Assembly: GCA_934541015.1 (NCBI GenBank)
Contig: CAKTDC010000003.1
Span: 1 to 64,000, forward strand
Origin: an uncultured Luteimonas sp.
Lineage (GTDB): Bacteria > Pseudomonadota > Gammaproteobacteria > Xanthomonadales > Xanthomonadaceae
Direction: 5' to 3'
Length of the DNA: 64,000 bases
Position numbers and translations under genes: made by a program. The notes beneath the pieces are model-generated. The model ran no database searches, was not told the DNA's origin, and worked only from the letters and a program-made list of their open reading frames with translations. Shown here in pieces: positions 47,856-57,345 of this stretch (position 1 is its first letter; every line of letters starts with the position of its first letter).

Positions 47856-47884
47856 CGGCGCGACCACGCGCAGGAGGTTCAGGC

Positions 47885-50413
47885 ATGAGTCCTCGTCAAG
47901 GCAGGCCCGCACGCCGCCACCCGTTGGCCCTGGCGCTGCTCGCCGCGCTCGCCTTCCCGGCGATGGCGCAGGACAGCGGCGTGGGCGTGGACCTGCAGCT
48001 GGGCACCGCGCTCGACGCCGCCGATTCCCCCGCCTGCCACCCTGACGGCATGACCTGGCTCAGCGCCGAGCGCAAGCGTTCGCCCAGCGGCCACCTGTAC
48101 CCCTGCGTGCCCGACTTCGGCCAGCCGCGCGCGCTCGACGCCGGCTGGCTGTTCTCCGGCAGCCTGGGCGTCGGCTACCTGCACATCAACGACGAGAACA
48201 ACACCAGCTGGCTGCGCTTCAACGACTGGTCCGACGGGCTGGTCGCGCGCCTTTCGCTGGCCTACAGCCGTCCCGCCGACGGCAGCTGGGCCGAGGTCCG
48301 CGGCAGCCGCGTCAACTCCGACAACCAGTACCTGCGCGCGGCCTGGGGCCGCGCCGGCCACTTCCGGCTGGAGGCCTTCGGGCGCAGCCAGCCCAACGTC
48401 ACCAGCGGCGCGGCGCGCTCGATCTGGGACGGCGTGGGCAGCGACTACCTCTCGCTGAAGCCCGGGCTCACGCCCGGCGGCAGCACCCACGCCGAGGTGG
48501 CCGCGGTGTCCGCCAGCACCCCGCCGCAGGCGCTCAGGGTGGTGCGCGACAAATTCGGCCTCACCGGCAGCTACATGTTCAACCGCCGGCTCAGCGCCTA
48601 CTTCGGCGCCAGCCACGAGCAGCGCAAGGGCGCGCGCCCGTTCGGAGGCGCCTTTTTCTTCGCCTTCATCTTCCCCGGTTCCGGCGGCGTGTACGAGACC
48701 CCGCGCCCGATCGACGACAGCACCTTCAACTTCAACGCCGGCCTGCGCTACGCCGGCAACGACTGGAATTTCGACGTCGGCTACAGCGGTTCGATGTTCC
48801 GCAACGACATGCGCGGATTCAGCTACGAGGTGCCGTTCGCGTTCCCGTCGCTGGTGCCGGGCTTCGGCAACTATCCGCTCACGCTGGGCGAATTCGCCTA
48901 CGAGCCGGAGAACGATTACCACAACCTTCGCGCCACCGCGACGCGCAAGCTCGACAACAACGGCCAGTTCAGCCTCACCGCCTCGCTCTCGACCTCGCGC
49001 CAGGACGACGACCTGCTGGCGCCGATGAACTGCGCCAGCGGCGACCGGTTCGGCCTCACCGTGCCGCCGTTCGCCTTCAACTGCTCCGACTGGAACACCA
49101 CCGCCGCGCTCTCACGGCGCAGCGCCGACCTCAGCATCGACAGCACCCTGGTCAACGCCCGCCTGGTGCTGCAGCCGGCCGACCGGGTGACCGTGCAGGG
49201 CAACCTCAGGTATCACCGCCAGGACTACAAGGGCGACTATTTCGCATACAACCCGCTGACCGGGCAGTACGGCTACATCGCCGAGAACGGCGCCCAGGGC
49301 AGTTCGGTGCCGCTGGAGATGGGCGTCTGGGATCGGGTGCTGTTCCCGAGCGTGCTGACCCGCGTGCGCAACCTGCCGCTGGACAAGGACATCCTGGAAG
49401 CCCACGCCGCAGTCGACTGGCGCGTCAACAGCAAGAACACGCTGGGCGCCTCGCTCACCTTCACCCGCACCGACCGCGACCACCGCGAGGTCGAACGCCA
49501 GGAGGACACCCTGCTCAAGCTGAGCTGGAGCAGCCGCGCGATCGACGACATGACCCTGCGCGCGAACTATTCCTACCTGGACCGCTCCGGCAGCGACTAC
49601 AACTACGATCCCTACCACTTCACCTATTCCACCGACCTGCCCGGCTTCGTCGATCCCGGCAACCTGCCGCCGCACACCATCGCCGGCCTGCGCAAGTACG
49701 ACGTCGGCGACCGCAGGCAGCACAAGGCCACCCTGATCGCGACCCTGGCGCTGCCGGCCAACCAGACCCTGTCGGGCACCCTGCGCGGCGACTGGAACGA
49801 CTACGACGCCGAGTTCGGCCGCCAGGACTACGACAGCCTCGGCGCCAGCCTGTCCTGGGACTGGCAGCCCGACGGGCACACAACCGCCAACGTTTTCCTC
49901 GGCTACGACCGCTCCGAGCTGGGCATGGCCAACATCAACGAAATCGCGGCCTTCGGCAGCGACCCGGAGCTCGGCGGCGACAGCTACATCGACGCCGGCC
50001 GCTGGTGGGTCGACGACGACCAGCGCAACTACTACGCCGGAATCAACTTCAGCCGCCGCTTCGACCGCAGCCACCTGGAGCTGGGCTGGAGTTACAGCGA
50101 TTCGCGCGGCGAGACCGGCTACCGCTTCAACTCTCCCGACGCGCTCGCCTACCCGGCGCTGGCCGCCGCCGCGGGCAACGGCTTCGCGCCCATGGTGCAC
50201 CGGGTGAACAGCTTCAGCGTGGCCTGGACGATCCCGCTCGGCACGCGCATGCATCTGCGCCTGTTCGACACCTACGAGACTGCGCGGCTCGGCGACTGGC
50301 ACTACTACGGCTTCGAGGACGGACTGGTGAGCGCAAACCGCGTGTTCCTGGACAGCGGCCCGTCGGGCTATTCGGTCAACATGGTCGGCGCGATGCTGGA
50401 GGTGCGGCTGTGA
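47885..50413 (+). CDS. MtrB/PioB-family outer-membrane beta-barrel protein
   Basis: Barrel that sheathes the decaheme cytochrome. 842 residues with a signal peptide (ALALLAALAFPAMA before QD). The rest is long alternating beta strands rich in Tyr, Asn and Asp (for example NDWNFDVGYSGSMFRND, KLDNNGQFSLTASLS, TLRANYSYLDRSGSDYNYD) up to the C-terminal MVGAMLEVRL. It has two cysteines near the N-terminus (C51 and C74), not the CxxC of Shewanella MtrB. Assigned by size, repeat pattern and its place after the decaheme gene. AGGAGG precedes the start. Its stop overlaps the next gene. Confidence 0.88.
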   Translation: MSPRQGRPARRHPLALALLAALAFPAMAQDSGVGVDLQLGTALDAADSPACHPDGMTWLSAERKRSPSGHLYPCVPDFGQPRALDAGWLFSGSLGVGYLHINDENNTSWLRFNDWSDGLVARLSLAYSRPADGSWAEVRGSRVNSDNQYLRAAWGRAGHFRLEAFGRSQPNVTSGAARSIWDGVGSDYLSLKPGLTPGGSTHAEVAAVSASTPPQALRVVRDKFGLTGSYMFNRRLSAYFGASHEQRKGARPFGGAFFFAFIFPGSGGVYETPRPIDDSTFNFNAGLRYAGNDWNFDVGYSGSMFRNDMRGFSYEVPFAFPSLVPGFGNYPLTLGEFAYEPENDYHNLRATATRKLDNNGQFSLTASLSTSRQDDDLLAPMNCASGDRFGLTVPPFAFNCSDWNTTAALSRRSADLSIDSTLVNARLVLQPADRVTVQGNLRYHRQDYKGDYFAYNPLTGQYGYIAENGAQGSSVPLEMGVWDRVLFPSVLTRVRNLPLDKDILEAHAAVDWRVNSKNTLGASLTFTRTDRDHREVERQEDTLLKLSWSSRAIDDMTLRANYSYLDRSGSDYNYDPYHFTYSTDLPGFVDPGNLPPHTIAGLRKYDVGDRRQHKATLIATLALPANQTLSGTLRGDWNDYDAEFGRQDYDSLGASLSWDWQPDGHTTANVFLGYDRSELGMANINEIAAFGSDPELGGDSYIDAGRWWVDDDQRNYYAGINFSRRFDRSHLELGWSYSDSRGETGYRFNSPDALAYPALAAAAGNGFAPMVHRVNSFSVAWTIPLGTRMHLRLFDTYETARLGDWHYYGFEDGLVSANRVFLDSGPSGYSVNMVGAMLEVRL

Positions 50414-51201
50414 GCCGGCGAGCGCGCGCCGGACTGCTGGCCATCGCCGCCGTCGCGGCCATGGCGATCGCGGCCGCGGTACCGGCCCAGGACGACGGAG
50501 CCGGCGCGGAAGCGGCCCCCGGAACCGATGCTTCCGCGAAAGGTCCACGCTACTTCGACCTGCGCCGGATCACCCCGATCACCGGCGATATCGCCCGCGG
50601 CAAGGCCCGCACCGAGCTGTGCAGCGCCTGCCACGGCGACGACGGCATCTCGATCGTGCCCATCTACCCCGACATCGCCGGGCAGAGCGCCGACTACATG
50701 TACTGGCAACTGGTGAAGTTCAAGGATGCCGGCTTCGGCGAAACCGTGATGGCGGTGGCCCTGGAGAACGTCAACGACCAAGACATGCGCGACCTCTCGC
50801 TCTACTACGCCAGCCTGCCCTATGCCGGCGCACCGGCCGACCCTGCCGACGAGCCGGTGGAAGAGGAGCCACGCGATCCGGCGCTGCTGGCCAAGGGCGA
50901 GCAGCTGTACATGCACGGTGACCCCGCGGCCGGGATCCCGCCTTGCCAGGCCTGCCACGGCGCCGATGCGCGCGGCCATCCCAGGGCCCGCGAGGTCGAC
51001 GCCGCCGGCTTCACGCCCTATGCCGCCTACCCGGCCCTGCGCGGCCAGCGCGACGCCTACCTGGTGACCCGGATCGGCGAATACCAGCAGGGCAAGCACG
51101 TGAGCCTGACCACCGACTTCGTGATGATCGGGGCCGTCCGCCACCTGGACCAGGCCGGCGTCGAAGCGCTTGCCGCCTGGCTGTCCTCGCTGCCGCGCTG
51201 A
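50410..51201 (+). CDS. Diheme c-type cytochrome (c4-like)
   Basis: A 263-residue exported cytochrome. GTG start at 50410 overlaps the barrel-gene stop. It has a signal peptide (LLAIAAVAAMAIAAAVPAQ), then two CxxCH motifs at Cys71 (TELCSACHGDDGIS) and Cys179 (PPCQACHGADARGH), each in a class I cytochrome domain. An acidic Pro/Glu linker joins the halves. The layout resembles cytochrome c4/c553-type periplasmic electron shuttles. It would link the decaheme conduit to the respiratory chain; the direction of electron flow is not shown by sequence. Confidence 0.9.
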   Translation: MSRRARAGLLAIAAVAAMAIAAAVPAQDDGAGAEAAPGTDASAKGPRYFDLRRITPITGDIARGKARTELCSACHGDDGISIVPIYPDIAGQSADYMYWQLVKFKDAGFGETVMAVALENVNDQDMRDLSLYYASLPYAGAPADPADEPVEEEPRDPALLAKGEQLYMHGDPAAGIPPCQACHGADARGHPRAREVDAAGFTPYAAYPALRGQRDAYLVTRIGEYQQGKHVSLTTDFVMIGAVRHLDQAGVEALAAWLSSLPR

Positions 51202-51218
51202 TCGCCGGTCAGCCCCCG

Positions 51219-51246
51219 TTGCCCTCGCCCGGATAAACTGTATTTG
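51219..51246 (+). promoter_or_regulatory. Candidate promoter of the azurin gene
   Basis: TTGCCC (51219-51224) and TATTTG (51241-51246) are 16 bp apart, about 40 bp before the azurin start. An alternative -10 is TAAACT just upstream. The match is modest. Confidence 0.3.
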
Positions 51247-51285
51247 CGGTTACACCTTCCCGCCCACCCGTTCCGGAGACCCGCC

Positions 51286-51735
51286 ATGATCCGCAAGATC
51301 CTTTTCGCCTCGCTCCTGATGCTCGGCGCCCCGGCCGCTATGGCCGCCACCTGCTCGGTCGATATCGAAGGCAACGACCAGATGAAGTACAACGTCGCCA
51401 ATATCGACGTCAGCAAGGCCTGCACCGACTTCACCATCAACCTCAAGCACGTCGGCAAGCTGCCGAAGGCCGCGATGGGCCACAACGTGGTCGTCGCCGC
51501 CACTTCCGACATCAAGGCCATCGACAGCGACGGCATCAAGGCCGGTGCCGCCAACGACTACGTCAAGCCCGGCGACGCGCGCGTCATCGCCCACTCGAAG
51601 ATGATCGGCGGCGGCGAGAGCACCTCGGTGACCTTCCCGGTGGCCAAGCTCGGAGGCGCGGGTCCGTACTCGTTCTTCTGCAGCTTCCCGGGCCACTCGG
51701 CGCTGATGAAGGGCACGATCACCCTGACGCCGTAA
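51286..51735 (+). CDS. azu: Azurin (blue copper protein)
   Basis: Periplasmic electron carrier. 149 residues with signal peptide (MIRKILFASLLMLGAPAAMA before ATCSVDI). The mature protein has the azurin copper ligands His66 (AAMGHNVVV), Cys132, His137 and Met141 (FFCSFPGHSALMKG), and the disulfide Cys pair C23/C46. About the usual 128 mature residues. Its place behind the decaheme/diheme genes suggests it is part of the same electron route. A GGAG Shine-Dalgarno is present. Confidence 0.95.
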   Translation: MIRKILFASLLMLGAPAAMAATCSVDIEGNDQMKYNVANIDVSKACTDFTINLKHVGKLPKAAMGHNVVVAATSDIKAIDSDGIKAGAANDYVKPGDARVIAHSKMIGGGESTSVTFPVAKLGGAGPYSFFCSFPGHSALMKGTITLTP

Positions 51736-51758
51736 GCGTCCGGGACCTGCTGGAAACC

Positions 51759-51790
51759 GCGCGGGGCGGCCCTCCGGGACCGCCCCGCGC
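51759..51790 (+). terminator. GC-rich hairpin after azurin
   Basis: An 11-bp perfect stem (GCGCGGGGCGG/CCGCCCCGCGC) with a ten-base loop, 24 bp after the azurin stop. No T-run follows, so it may be Rho-dependent or only partial. It separates the azurin gene from ccmC. Confidence 0.5.
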
Positions 51791-51903
51791 GCTTGGCCCG
51801 GGGGGGCAAACCTGAAAGAATGCACGGGCGGACGCCGGGGCGTCCGTCGAGACCTGAGCCGGCCCACCCGGGGCCCGCTGACCTCGCTGCCAGCGAAGAC
51901 CAG

Positions 51904-52662
51904 ATGTCCAACATGAACCCGGTGATCCGCTGGTTCCACCAGCTTGGTTCACCGCCCTACTTCGACCGCTTCGCCGCGCGCTGGGCCCCCTGGGCGTACG
52001 CGGCAGCGCTGCTGACGATGGCGATCGGGCTGTACGGCGCGCTGTTCGTGGTCCCGCCCGACTACCAGCAGGGCGACAGCTTCCGCATCCTCTACATCCA
52101 CGTGCCCAGCGCCTGGATGAGCATGGCGGTGTTCGCGGCCATGGCCTTCTACGCCGTGATCGCGCTGGTCTGGCGGATCAAGCTGTGCGAGATCCTGGCC
52201 ATGGCCTGCGCCCCGATCGGCGCCGCCTTCACCCTGATCACCCTGGTCACCGGCAGCATCTGGGGCAAGCCGATGTGGGGCACCTGGTGGGACTGGGACC
52301 CGCGCCTGACCACCGAACTGGTGCTGCTGTTCCTGTACCTGGGGGTCATGGGCCTGTACGCGGCGATCGAGGACCGCCGCACCGCCGCGCGCGCCGCCTC
52401 GCTGCTGGCGATCGTGGGCGTGGTGATGCTGCCGGTCATCCGCTACTCGGTGGTGTGGTGGAACTCGCTGCACCAGGGCGCGACGATCCGCATGTTCGGC
52501 GAATCCTCGATGGACCCGAGCATGATGCCGCCGCTGTGGTGGATGATCGTCGGCACCAAGTTCTGGTTCGTCGGCTCGCTGCTGGTGCGCGCCCGCGCCG
52601 ACAATCTGCAGCGCGAGGCCAACCGCGACTGGGCGCGCAAGGCCGCCGGGGTGCAGTCGTGA
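51904..52662 (+). CDS. ccmC: Heme exporter protein CcmC
   Basis: Inner-membrane protein that loads heme onto CcmE. 252 residues, six helices, and the tryptophan-rich heme motif [22 protein letters not shown], flanked by the two conserved His (YIHVPSAW and SLHQGATI). The start at 51904 follows GAAG at fair spacing. Its stop overlaps the ccmD GTG start (GTGA). Confidence 0.96.
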   Translation: MSNMNPVIRWFHQLGSPPYFDRFAARWAPWAYAAALLTMAIGLYGALFVVPPDYQQGDSFRILYIHVPSAWMSMAVFAAMAFYAVIALVWRIKLCEILAMACAPIGAAFTLITLVTGSIWGKPMWGTWWDWDPRLTTELVLLFLYLGVMGLYAAIEDRRTAARAASLLAIVGVVMLPVIRYSVVWWNSLHQGATIRMFGESSMDPSMMPPLWWMIVGTKFWFVGSLLVRARADNLQREANRDWARKAAGVQS

Positions 52663-52826
52663 CCTACCTCGAGTACGTCGTGGCCGCCTACGCGGTGTTC
52701 GCCACGGTGCTGCTGTGGGATTTCGTGGTCCCGCGCATCCGCATCGCCCGCCTGCGGCGCGCGATCCGCCTCCTTGCCGGCCGCCAGAGCGCGCGGCGGG
52801 CGCCGCCTCCGGAACTGAAACGATGA
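52659..52826 (+). CDS. ccmD: Heme exporter protein CcmD
   Basis: A 55-residue protein with one membrane helix ([20 protein letters not shown]) followed by a basic cytoplasmic tail ([17 protein letters not shown]), the standard CcmD form. GTG start overlaps the ccmC stop; its own TGA overlaps the ccmE ATG. It stabilises the CcmABC-E complex. Confidence 0.9.
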   Translation: MTYLEYVVAAYAVFATVLLWDFVVPRIRIARLRRAIRLLAGRQSARRAPPPELKR

Positions 52827-53308
52827 ACCCCACCCGCCGCCGCCGCCTCTGGTTCGTGCTCGCGCTGCTGGTCGCCGCCGCGCTGTCGACCGCGCTGGTG
52901 GTGCTGGCGCTGCAGCGCAACGTCGCCTACCTGTACACGCCGCAGGAAGTGCTGTCGGGAGCGGCGGGCGAGGCGGTACGCTCGGGCGAGGCCCGGTTCC
53001 GCCTCGGCGGCATGGTCGAGAAGGGATCGTTCCGGCGCGAGACCGGCTCGATGGTCTCGCAGTTCCGGGTCACCGATGGCGACGCCCAGCTCGCGGTGAG
53101 CTACGACCGCATCCTCCCCGACCTGTTCCGCGAGGACCAGGCGGTCGTCGCCACCGGCCGCATGCGGGGCGACGTGTTCGTGGCCGAGGACGTGCTCGCC
53201 AAGCACGACGAGACCTACGTGCCCAAGGAAGTGGCCGACAAGATGGGCCTGGCGCACGCCAGGCACAACGTCGACGATCCGGCGCCGGCCGCGGCGGACG
53301 AGCGCTAG
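52823..53308 (+). CDS. ccmE: Heme chaperone CcmE
   Basis: Periplasmic, membrane-anchored heme chaperone. 161 residues: N-terminal basic segment and one helix ([22 protein letters not shown]), then an OB-fold domain. The covalent heme His is at H128 in AKHDETYVP, with Tyr132. Family blocks [12 protein letters not shown] and [18 protein letters not shown] are present. The start overlaps the ccmD stop. Confidence 0.96.
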   Translation: MNPTRRRRLWFVLALLVAAALSTALVVLALQRNVAYLYTPQEVLSGAAGEAVRSGEARFRLGGMVEKGSFRRETGSMVSQFRVTDGDAQLAVSYDRILPDLFREDQAVVATGRMRGDVFVAEDVLAKHDETYVPKEVADKMGLAHARHNVDDPAPAAADER

Positions 53309-55231
53309 GTGCTCGCCGAGGCCGGACAATTCGCCCTGCTCCTGGCGCTGCTCGCCGCCGCGCTGCAGGCGGTGCTGCCGCTGGCCGGGGCGCAGGCCGG
53401 CAAGCCCGCCCTGCTGGCGGTGGCGCGGCCCGCGGCCTACGCGCAGCTGGCGCTGCTGCTGTTCGCCTACGTCGCGCTCACCGCGGCCTTCGTGCTCCAG
53501 GATTTCTCGGTCAAGTACGTGGCCGACAACTCCAACACTCTGCTGCCGATGATCTACCGCTACACCGCGGTCTGGGGCGCGCACGAGGGCTCGCTGCTGC
53601 TGTGGGTGCTGATGCTGGCGGTGTGGAACGGCGCGGTCGCGCTGTTCTCGCGGCAGCTGCCGCCGGAGGTGATGGGCCGGGTGCTGGGCGTGATCGGCTG
53701 GATCGCGGTGGGCTTCCTGTCGTTCATGATCTTCACCTCCAATCCGTTCGAGCGCCTCCTCCCGGCGCCGCCGCAGGGCCACGACCTCAACCCGCTGCTG
53801 CAGGACCCGGGGATGATCATCCATCCGCCGATGCTGTACGCGGGCTACATCGGCTTCGTGGTGCCGTTCGCCTTCGCCATCGCCGCCCTGCTCGAAGGCA
53901 AGGTCGACGCGCGCTGGCTGCGCTGGACGCGGCCGTGGACCAACGTCGCCTGGGGCTTCCTGACCATCGGCATCGCGCTCGGCTCGTGGTGGGCCTACTA
54001 CGAGCTGGGCTGGGGCGGCTGGTGGTTCTGGGATCCGGTCGAGAACGCCAGCTTCATGCCGTGGCTGGCCGGCGCCGCGCTGATCCACTCGCAGGCTGCC
54101 ACCGAGAAGCGCGGCAGCTTCGGCGGCTGGACCCTGCTGCTGGCGATCGCCGCGTTCTCGCTGTCGCTGCTGGGCGCCTTCCTGGTGCGCTCGGGCGTGC
54201 TGACCAGCGTGCATTCGTTCGCCGCCGACCCCACCCGCGGGCTGTTCATCCTCGCCTTCCTGGCGGCGGTGATCGGACCGGCGCTGGTGCTGTACGTGCT
54301 CCGCGCCCCCGGCCTGCCGCAGGGGCGTCCGTTCGCCGCCAGCTCCCGTGAAACGCTGCTGCTGGTCAACAACCTGCTGCTGGCCACCGCCTGCGCGATG
54401 GTGCTGCTGGGCACGCTGTATCCGCTGATCGCCGACGCGCTGGACCTGGGCAAGATCTCGGTCGGACCGCCCTACTTCGGCACCCTGTTCATGCTGCTGA
54501 TGGCGCCGCTGGTGCTGCTGGTGCCGTTCGGGCCGCTCACCCGCTGGCAGCAGCAGCAGGCCTCGAAGGTGGTGGCGATGCTGCTGCCCTGGCTGCTGCT
54601 CGCCGCCGCCGCCGGCCTGGTCGGCTGGTTCCTCGCGCCGCACAGCCGGTTCAAGACCGCGGTGGGCGTGTTCCTGGCCGCGTGGGTGGCGCTGGGCACG
54701 CTGCGCTTCATCTGGAGCCGGGTGCGCGCCCAGGGCCGCGCGTTCACCCCGGAAATGGCCGGCATGGTGCTGGCGCACCTGGGCATCGCGGTGTTCCTGG
54801 CCGGCGCGCTGCTGGTCGAGGCGCTCAAGGTCGAGCGCGAGGTGCCGATGCAGGTGGGGCAGACCGAACAGATCGGCCGCTATGCGTTCCGCTTCGACGG
54901 CGTCGAGCGCGTGCGCGGCCCCAACTACGACGCCGACCGCGGCCTGGTGCAGACCTTCCGCAACGACCGGCCGCTGGCCCTGCTGCATCCGGAGAAGCGC
55001 GCCTACGCCAGCGGCGGCCAGGTGATGACCGACGCCGGCATCCACGCCGGCGTGTTCGCCGACGTGTTCGTGGCGCTGGGCGAGCCGCTCGGCGACGAGT
55101 CCTGGGCGGTGCGGCTGCAGGTCAAGCCCTTCGTGCGCTGGGTCTGGGCCGGCGCCTTCCTGATGGCGCTGGGCGGCTTCGTCACCGCCACCGACCGGCG
55201 CTTCCGCCGCGTCCCGCAGGAGCGGACATGA
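53309..55231 (+). CDS. ccmF: Cytochrome c heme lyase subunit CcmF
   Basis: Large inner-membrane protein that joins heme to apocytochrome. 640 residues with about 14 helices and the heme motif WGGWWFWDPVENASFMPW, plus the conserved AVWGAHEGSLLLWVL and GFLVRSGVLTSVHSF-type segments. Starts at GTG 53309, directly after the ccmE TAG, and overlaps ccmG by four bases. Confidence 0.96.
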   Translation: MLAEAGQFALLLALLAAALQAVLPLAGAQAGKPALLAVARPAAYAQLALLLFAYVALTAAFVLQDFSVKYVADNSNTLLPMIYRYTAVWGAHEGSLLLWVLMLAVWNGAVALFSRQLPPEVMGRVLGVIGWIAVGFLSFMIFTSNPFERLLPAPPQGHDLNPLLQDPGMIIHPPMLYAGYIGFVVPFAFAIAALLEGKVDARWLRWTRPWTNVAWGFLTIGIALGSWWAYYELGWGGWWFWDPVENASFMPWLAGAALIHSQAATEKRGSFGGWTLLLAIAAFSLSLLGAFLVRSGVLTSVHSFAADPTRGLFILAFLAAVIGPALVLYVLRAPGLPQGRPFAASSRETLLLVNNLLLATACAMVLLGTLYPLIADALDLGKISVGPPYFGTLFMLLMAPLVLLVPFGPLTRWQQQQASKVVAMLLPWLLLAAAAGLVGWFLAPHSRFKTAVGVFLAAWVALGTLRFIWSRVRAQGRAFTPEMAGMVLAHLGIAVFLAGALLVEALKVEREVPMQVGQTEQIGRYAFRFDGVERVRGPNYDADRGLVQTFRNDRPLALLHPEKRAYASGGQVMTDAGIHAGVFADVFVALGEPLGDESWAVRLQVKPFVRWVWAGAFLMALGGFVTATDRRFRRVPQERT

Positions 55232-55806
55232 GCCGCGATCCCGCCACTCCCGCCGCACGCGGCAAGACCACCGCGATCATCATCGCGTCGGTGTTCATCG
55301 CCCTGTTCGGCCTGCTGTTCTATGCCGTGCTGATCTCCGACCGCCCGGACCGCGAGACCCTGCCCTCGCCGCTGATCGGGCGCCCGGCGCCGGAGTTCTC
55401 GCTGCCGGTGCTGCACCAGCCCGGCCAGCTGGTGTCCTCGGGCGACCTGCGCGGCCAGCCCTACCTGCTCAACGTCTGGGGCAGCTGGTGCCCGGCCTGC
55501 CGCGACGAGCATCCGGTGATCACCCGCTTCGCCGAAACCCGGCGCCTGCGGGTGATCGGCTACAACTGGAAGGACGAGCACGCCGACGCCCTGCGCTGGC
55601 TGGAGCAGTTCGGCAATCCCTACTGGCTGGTGCTGGTCGACTACGACGGCCGCAAGGCGATCGACTGGGGCATCTACGGCGCACCCGAGACCTTCCTGGT
55701 CGATGCGGAGGGCCAGGTGCAGTGGAAGCACGTGGGCCCGCTGAGCGACGAGACCATCCAGAGCACCCTGGTGCCGCTGCTCGACCGGCTCGGAGTGCCG
55801 GAATGA
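55228..55806 (+). CDS. ccmG: Thiol:disulfide interchange protein CcmG/DsbE
   Basis: Membrane-anchored thioredoxin-like protein that keeps apocytochrome cysteines reduced. 192 residues: one N-terminal helix (IIIASVFIALFGLLFYAVLI), then GRPAPEFSLPVL and the active-site WGSWCPAC (Cys88, Cys91). GAPETFLVDAEG with the cis-Pro equivalent follows. The start overlaps ccmF. Confidence 0.95.
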   Translation: MSRDPATPAARGKTTAIIIASVFIALFGLLFYAVLISDRPDRETLPSPLIGRPAPEFSLPVLHQPGQLVSSGDLRGQPYLLNVWGSWCPACRDEHPVITRFAETRRLRVIGYNWKDEHADALRWLEQFGNPYWLVLVDYDGRKAIDWGIYGAPETFLVDAEGQVQWKHVGPLSDETIQSTLVPLLDRLGVPE

Positions 55807-56273
55807 GCCTGTCCGGCGCCCGCGCCCTGATCGCGCCGCTGCTGGCTGCGGCGCTGCTGCTGTGCCTGGCCGCGGCACCGCGCCCGGCGTTCGCGCAGGC
55901 CGCCATCGACGCCACTCCGCTGGAGTTCCGCGACCGCGCCGAAGAGCGCCGCTTCCAGGCGCTGATCGCCGAACTGCGCTGCGTGATGTGCCAGAACCAG
56001 TCGCTGGCCGACTCCAACGCGCAGATCGCCCACGACCTGCGGCGCGAGGTCTTCGACCTGATGCGCCAGGGCCGCAGCGACCGCGAGATCAAGCAGTTCC
56101 TGGTCGAACGCTACGGCGAGTTCGTGCTCTACCGGCCGCGCTTCGGCGCCCACACCTGGCTGCTGTGGCTGGGGCCGGCGCTGCTGCTGGGCGCGGGCGG
56201 CCTGGTGGTGGTGCGGATCGTGCGCAGCCGCCGGCGGCTGCCGATCGAGCCCGAGGAGGACCAGGAATGGTGA
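55803..56273 (+). CDS. ccmH: Cytochrome c maturation protein CcmH
   Basis: Apocytochrome thiol reductant. 156 residues: signal/anchor helix, the active site LRCVMCQNQSLADSNA (Cys60, Cys63), a three-helix bundle, and a C-terminal membrane helix (TWLLWLGPALLLGAGGLVVVRIV). Only the N-terminal half of E. coli CcmH is present; the TPR half is the separate ccmI gene. Overlaps both neighbours. Confidence 0.95.
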   Translation: MSLSGARALIAPLLAAALLLCLAAAPRPAFAQAAIDATPLEFRDRAEERRFQALIAELRCVMCQNQSLADSNAQIAHDLRREVFDLMRQGRSDREIKQFLVERYGEFVLYRPRFGAHTWLLWLGPALLLGAGGLVVVRIVRSRRRLPIEPEEDQEW

Positions 56274-57313
56274 CCACCTACGCCTTCCTCGCCACCGCCT
56301 CGCTGCTCGCGCTGGCCGTCGCCGCGCTGTGCCTGTGGCCGCTGCGCAAGGCCGCGCCGCGGCTGTTCGGCGCGCTGGTGGCCGTTGTTCCCCTGCTCGC
56401 GCTGGCGCTGTACCTGCTGGTGGGCACACCCGCCGCGCTCGACGCCACCGCGCTGGAGCCGCAGCAGGCGCCGCAATCGCTGGACGAAGCGGTCGCCCAG
56501 CTCGAGGCCGCGCTCGAACGCGACCCCGCGCAGCCCGAAGGCTGGGCCCTGCTCGCCCGCTCCCATGCCGCCCAGGGCCGCTTCGAGGAATCGCGCGAGG
56601 CCTGGGCCAGGGTCCTGGAGCTGATGCCCGACGAGCCGGATGTCCTGGTCGAAGCAGCGCAGTCGCGCGCCCAGGCCGATCCACAGCGCCGTTTCGACGA
56701 TGAGGCGCTGGACATGCTGCAGCGGGCGGCACGGCTCGACCCGGGCAACCAGCGCGCGCCCTGGTTCATCGGCGTGGTGCAGCGCCAGCGCGGCCAGGAC
56801 GCGGACGCCGCCGCCACCTGGGAGGCGCTGCTGCCGCGGGTCGAGCCGGCCACCGCCGCCGCGCTGCGCCAGCAGATCGCCGAGGCGCGCCAGGCCGCCG
56901 GCCTGCCGCCGCTGGCCGAAAGCGCTCCCGCCGCCCGGGACCCGGCCGCGGCAAGCGCCGGCGACGGCCTGCGCGTGCGCGTGGCCCTGGATCCGGACTT
57001 CGCCGCCCGCGTGCGCCTGCGCGGCGATGCCCAGGTCTTCGTGATCGCCCGCGTGCCCGACGGCCCGCCGATGCCGGTCGCGGTGGAGCGGCACCCGGTC
57101 AGCGCCCTGCCGCTGGACATCGTGCTCGACGACGACGACAGCCTCATGCCCACGCAGAAGCTTTCGGCACTGCAGGACGTCGAGATCCTCGCGCGCCTGT
57201 CCGCCAGCGGCAGCGCCAACCGCCAGGACGGCGATGTCGAGTCGATCCCGGTGCGCGTGCAGCAGCCGGCCGCGGCGCCGGTCGAACTGGTGATCGGGAA
57301 GTCCGGGCCTTAG
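56267..57313 (+). CDS. ccmI: c-type cytochrome biogenesis protein CcmI (TPR)
   Basis: Holds apocytochrome for the lyase. 348 residues with two N-terminal helices and a TPR region at about 75-200 (LDEAVAQLEAALERDPAQPEGWALLARSHAAQGRFEESREAWARVL-type repeats). A C-terminal beta domain (VRVALDPDFAARVR...QVFVIARVPDGPPMPVAV) matches CcmI/CycH. Last gene of the ccmC-I run, overlapping ccmH. Confidence 0.93.
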   Translation: MVTTYAFLATASLLALAVAALCLWPLRKAAPRLFGALVAVVPLLALALYLLVGTPAALDATALEPQQAPQSLDEAVAQLEAALERDPAQPEGWALLARSHAAQGRFEESREAWARVLELMPDEPDVLVEAAQSRAQADPQRRFDDEALDMLQRAARLDPGNQRAPWFIGVVQRQRGQDADAAATWEALLPRVEPATAAALRQQIAEARQAAGLPPLAESAPAARDPAAASAGDGLRVRVALDPDFAARVRLRGDAQVFVIARVPDGPPMPVAVERHPVSALPLDIVLDDDDSLMPTQKLSALQDVEILARLSASGSANRQDGDVESIPVRVQQPAAAPVELVIGKSGP

Positions 57314-57345
57314 CGAAGGTCTGAACAACCTGGCTTTCGGTCGCC

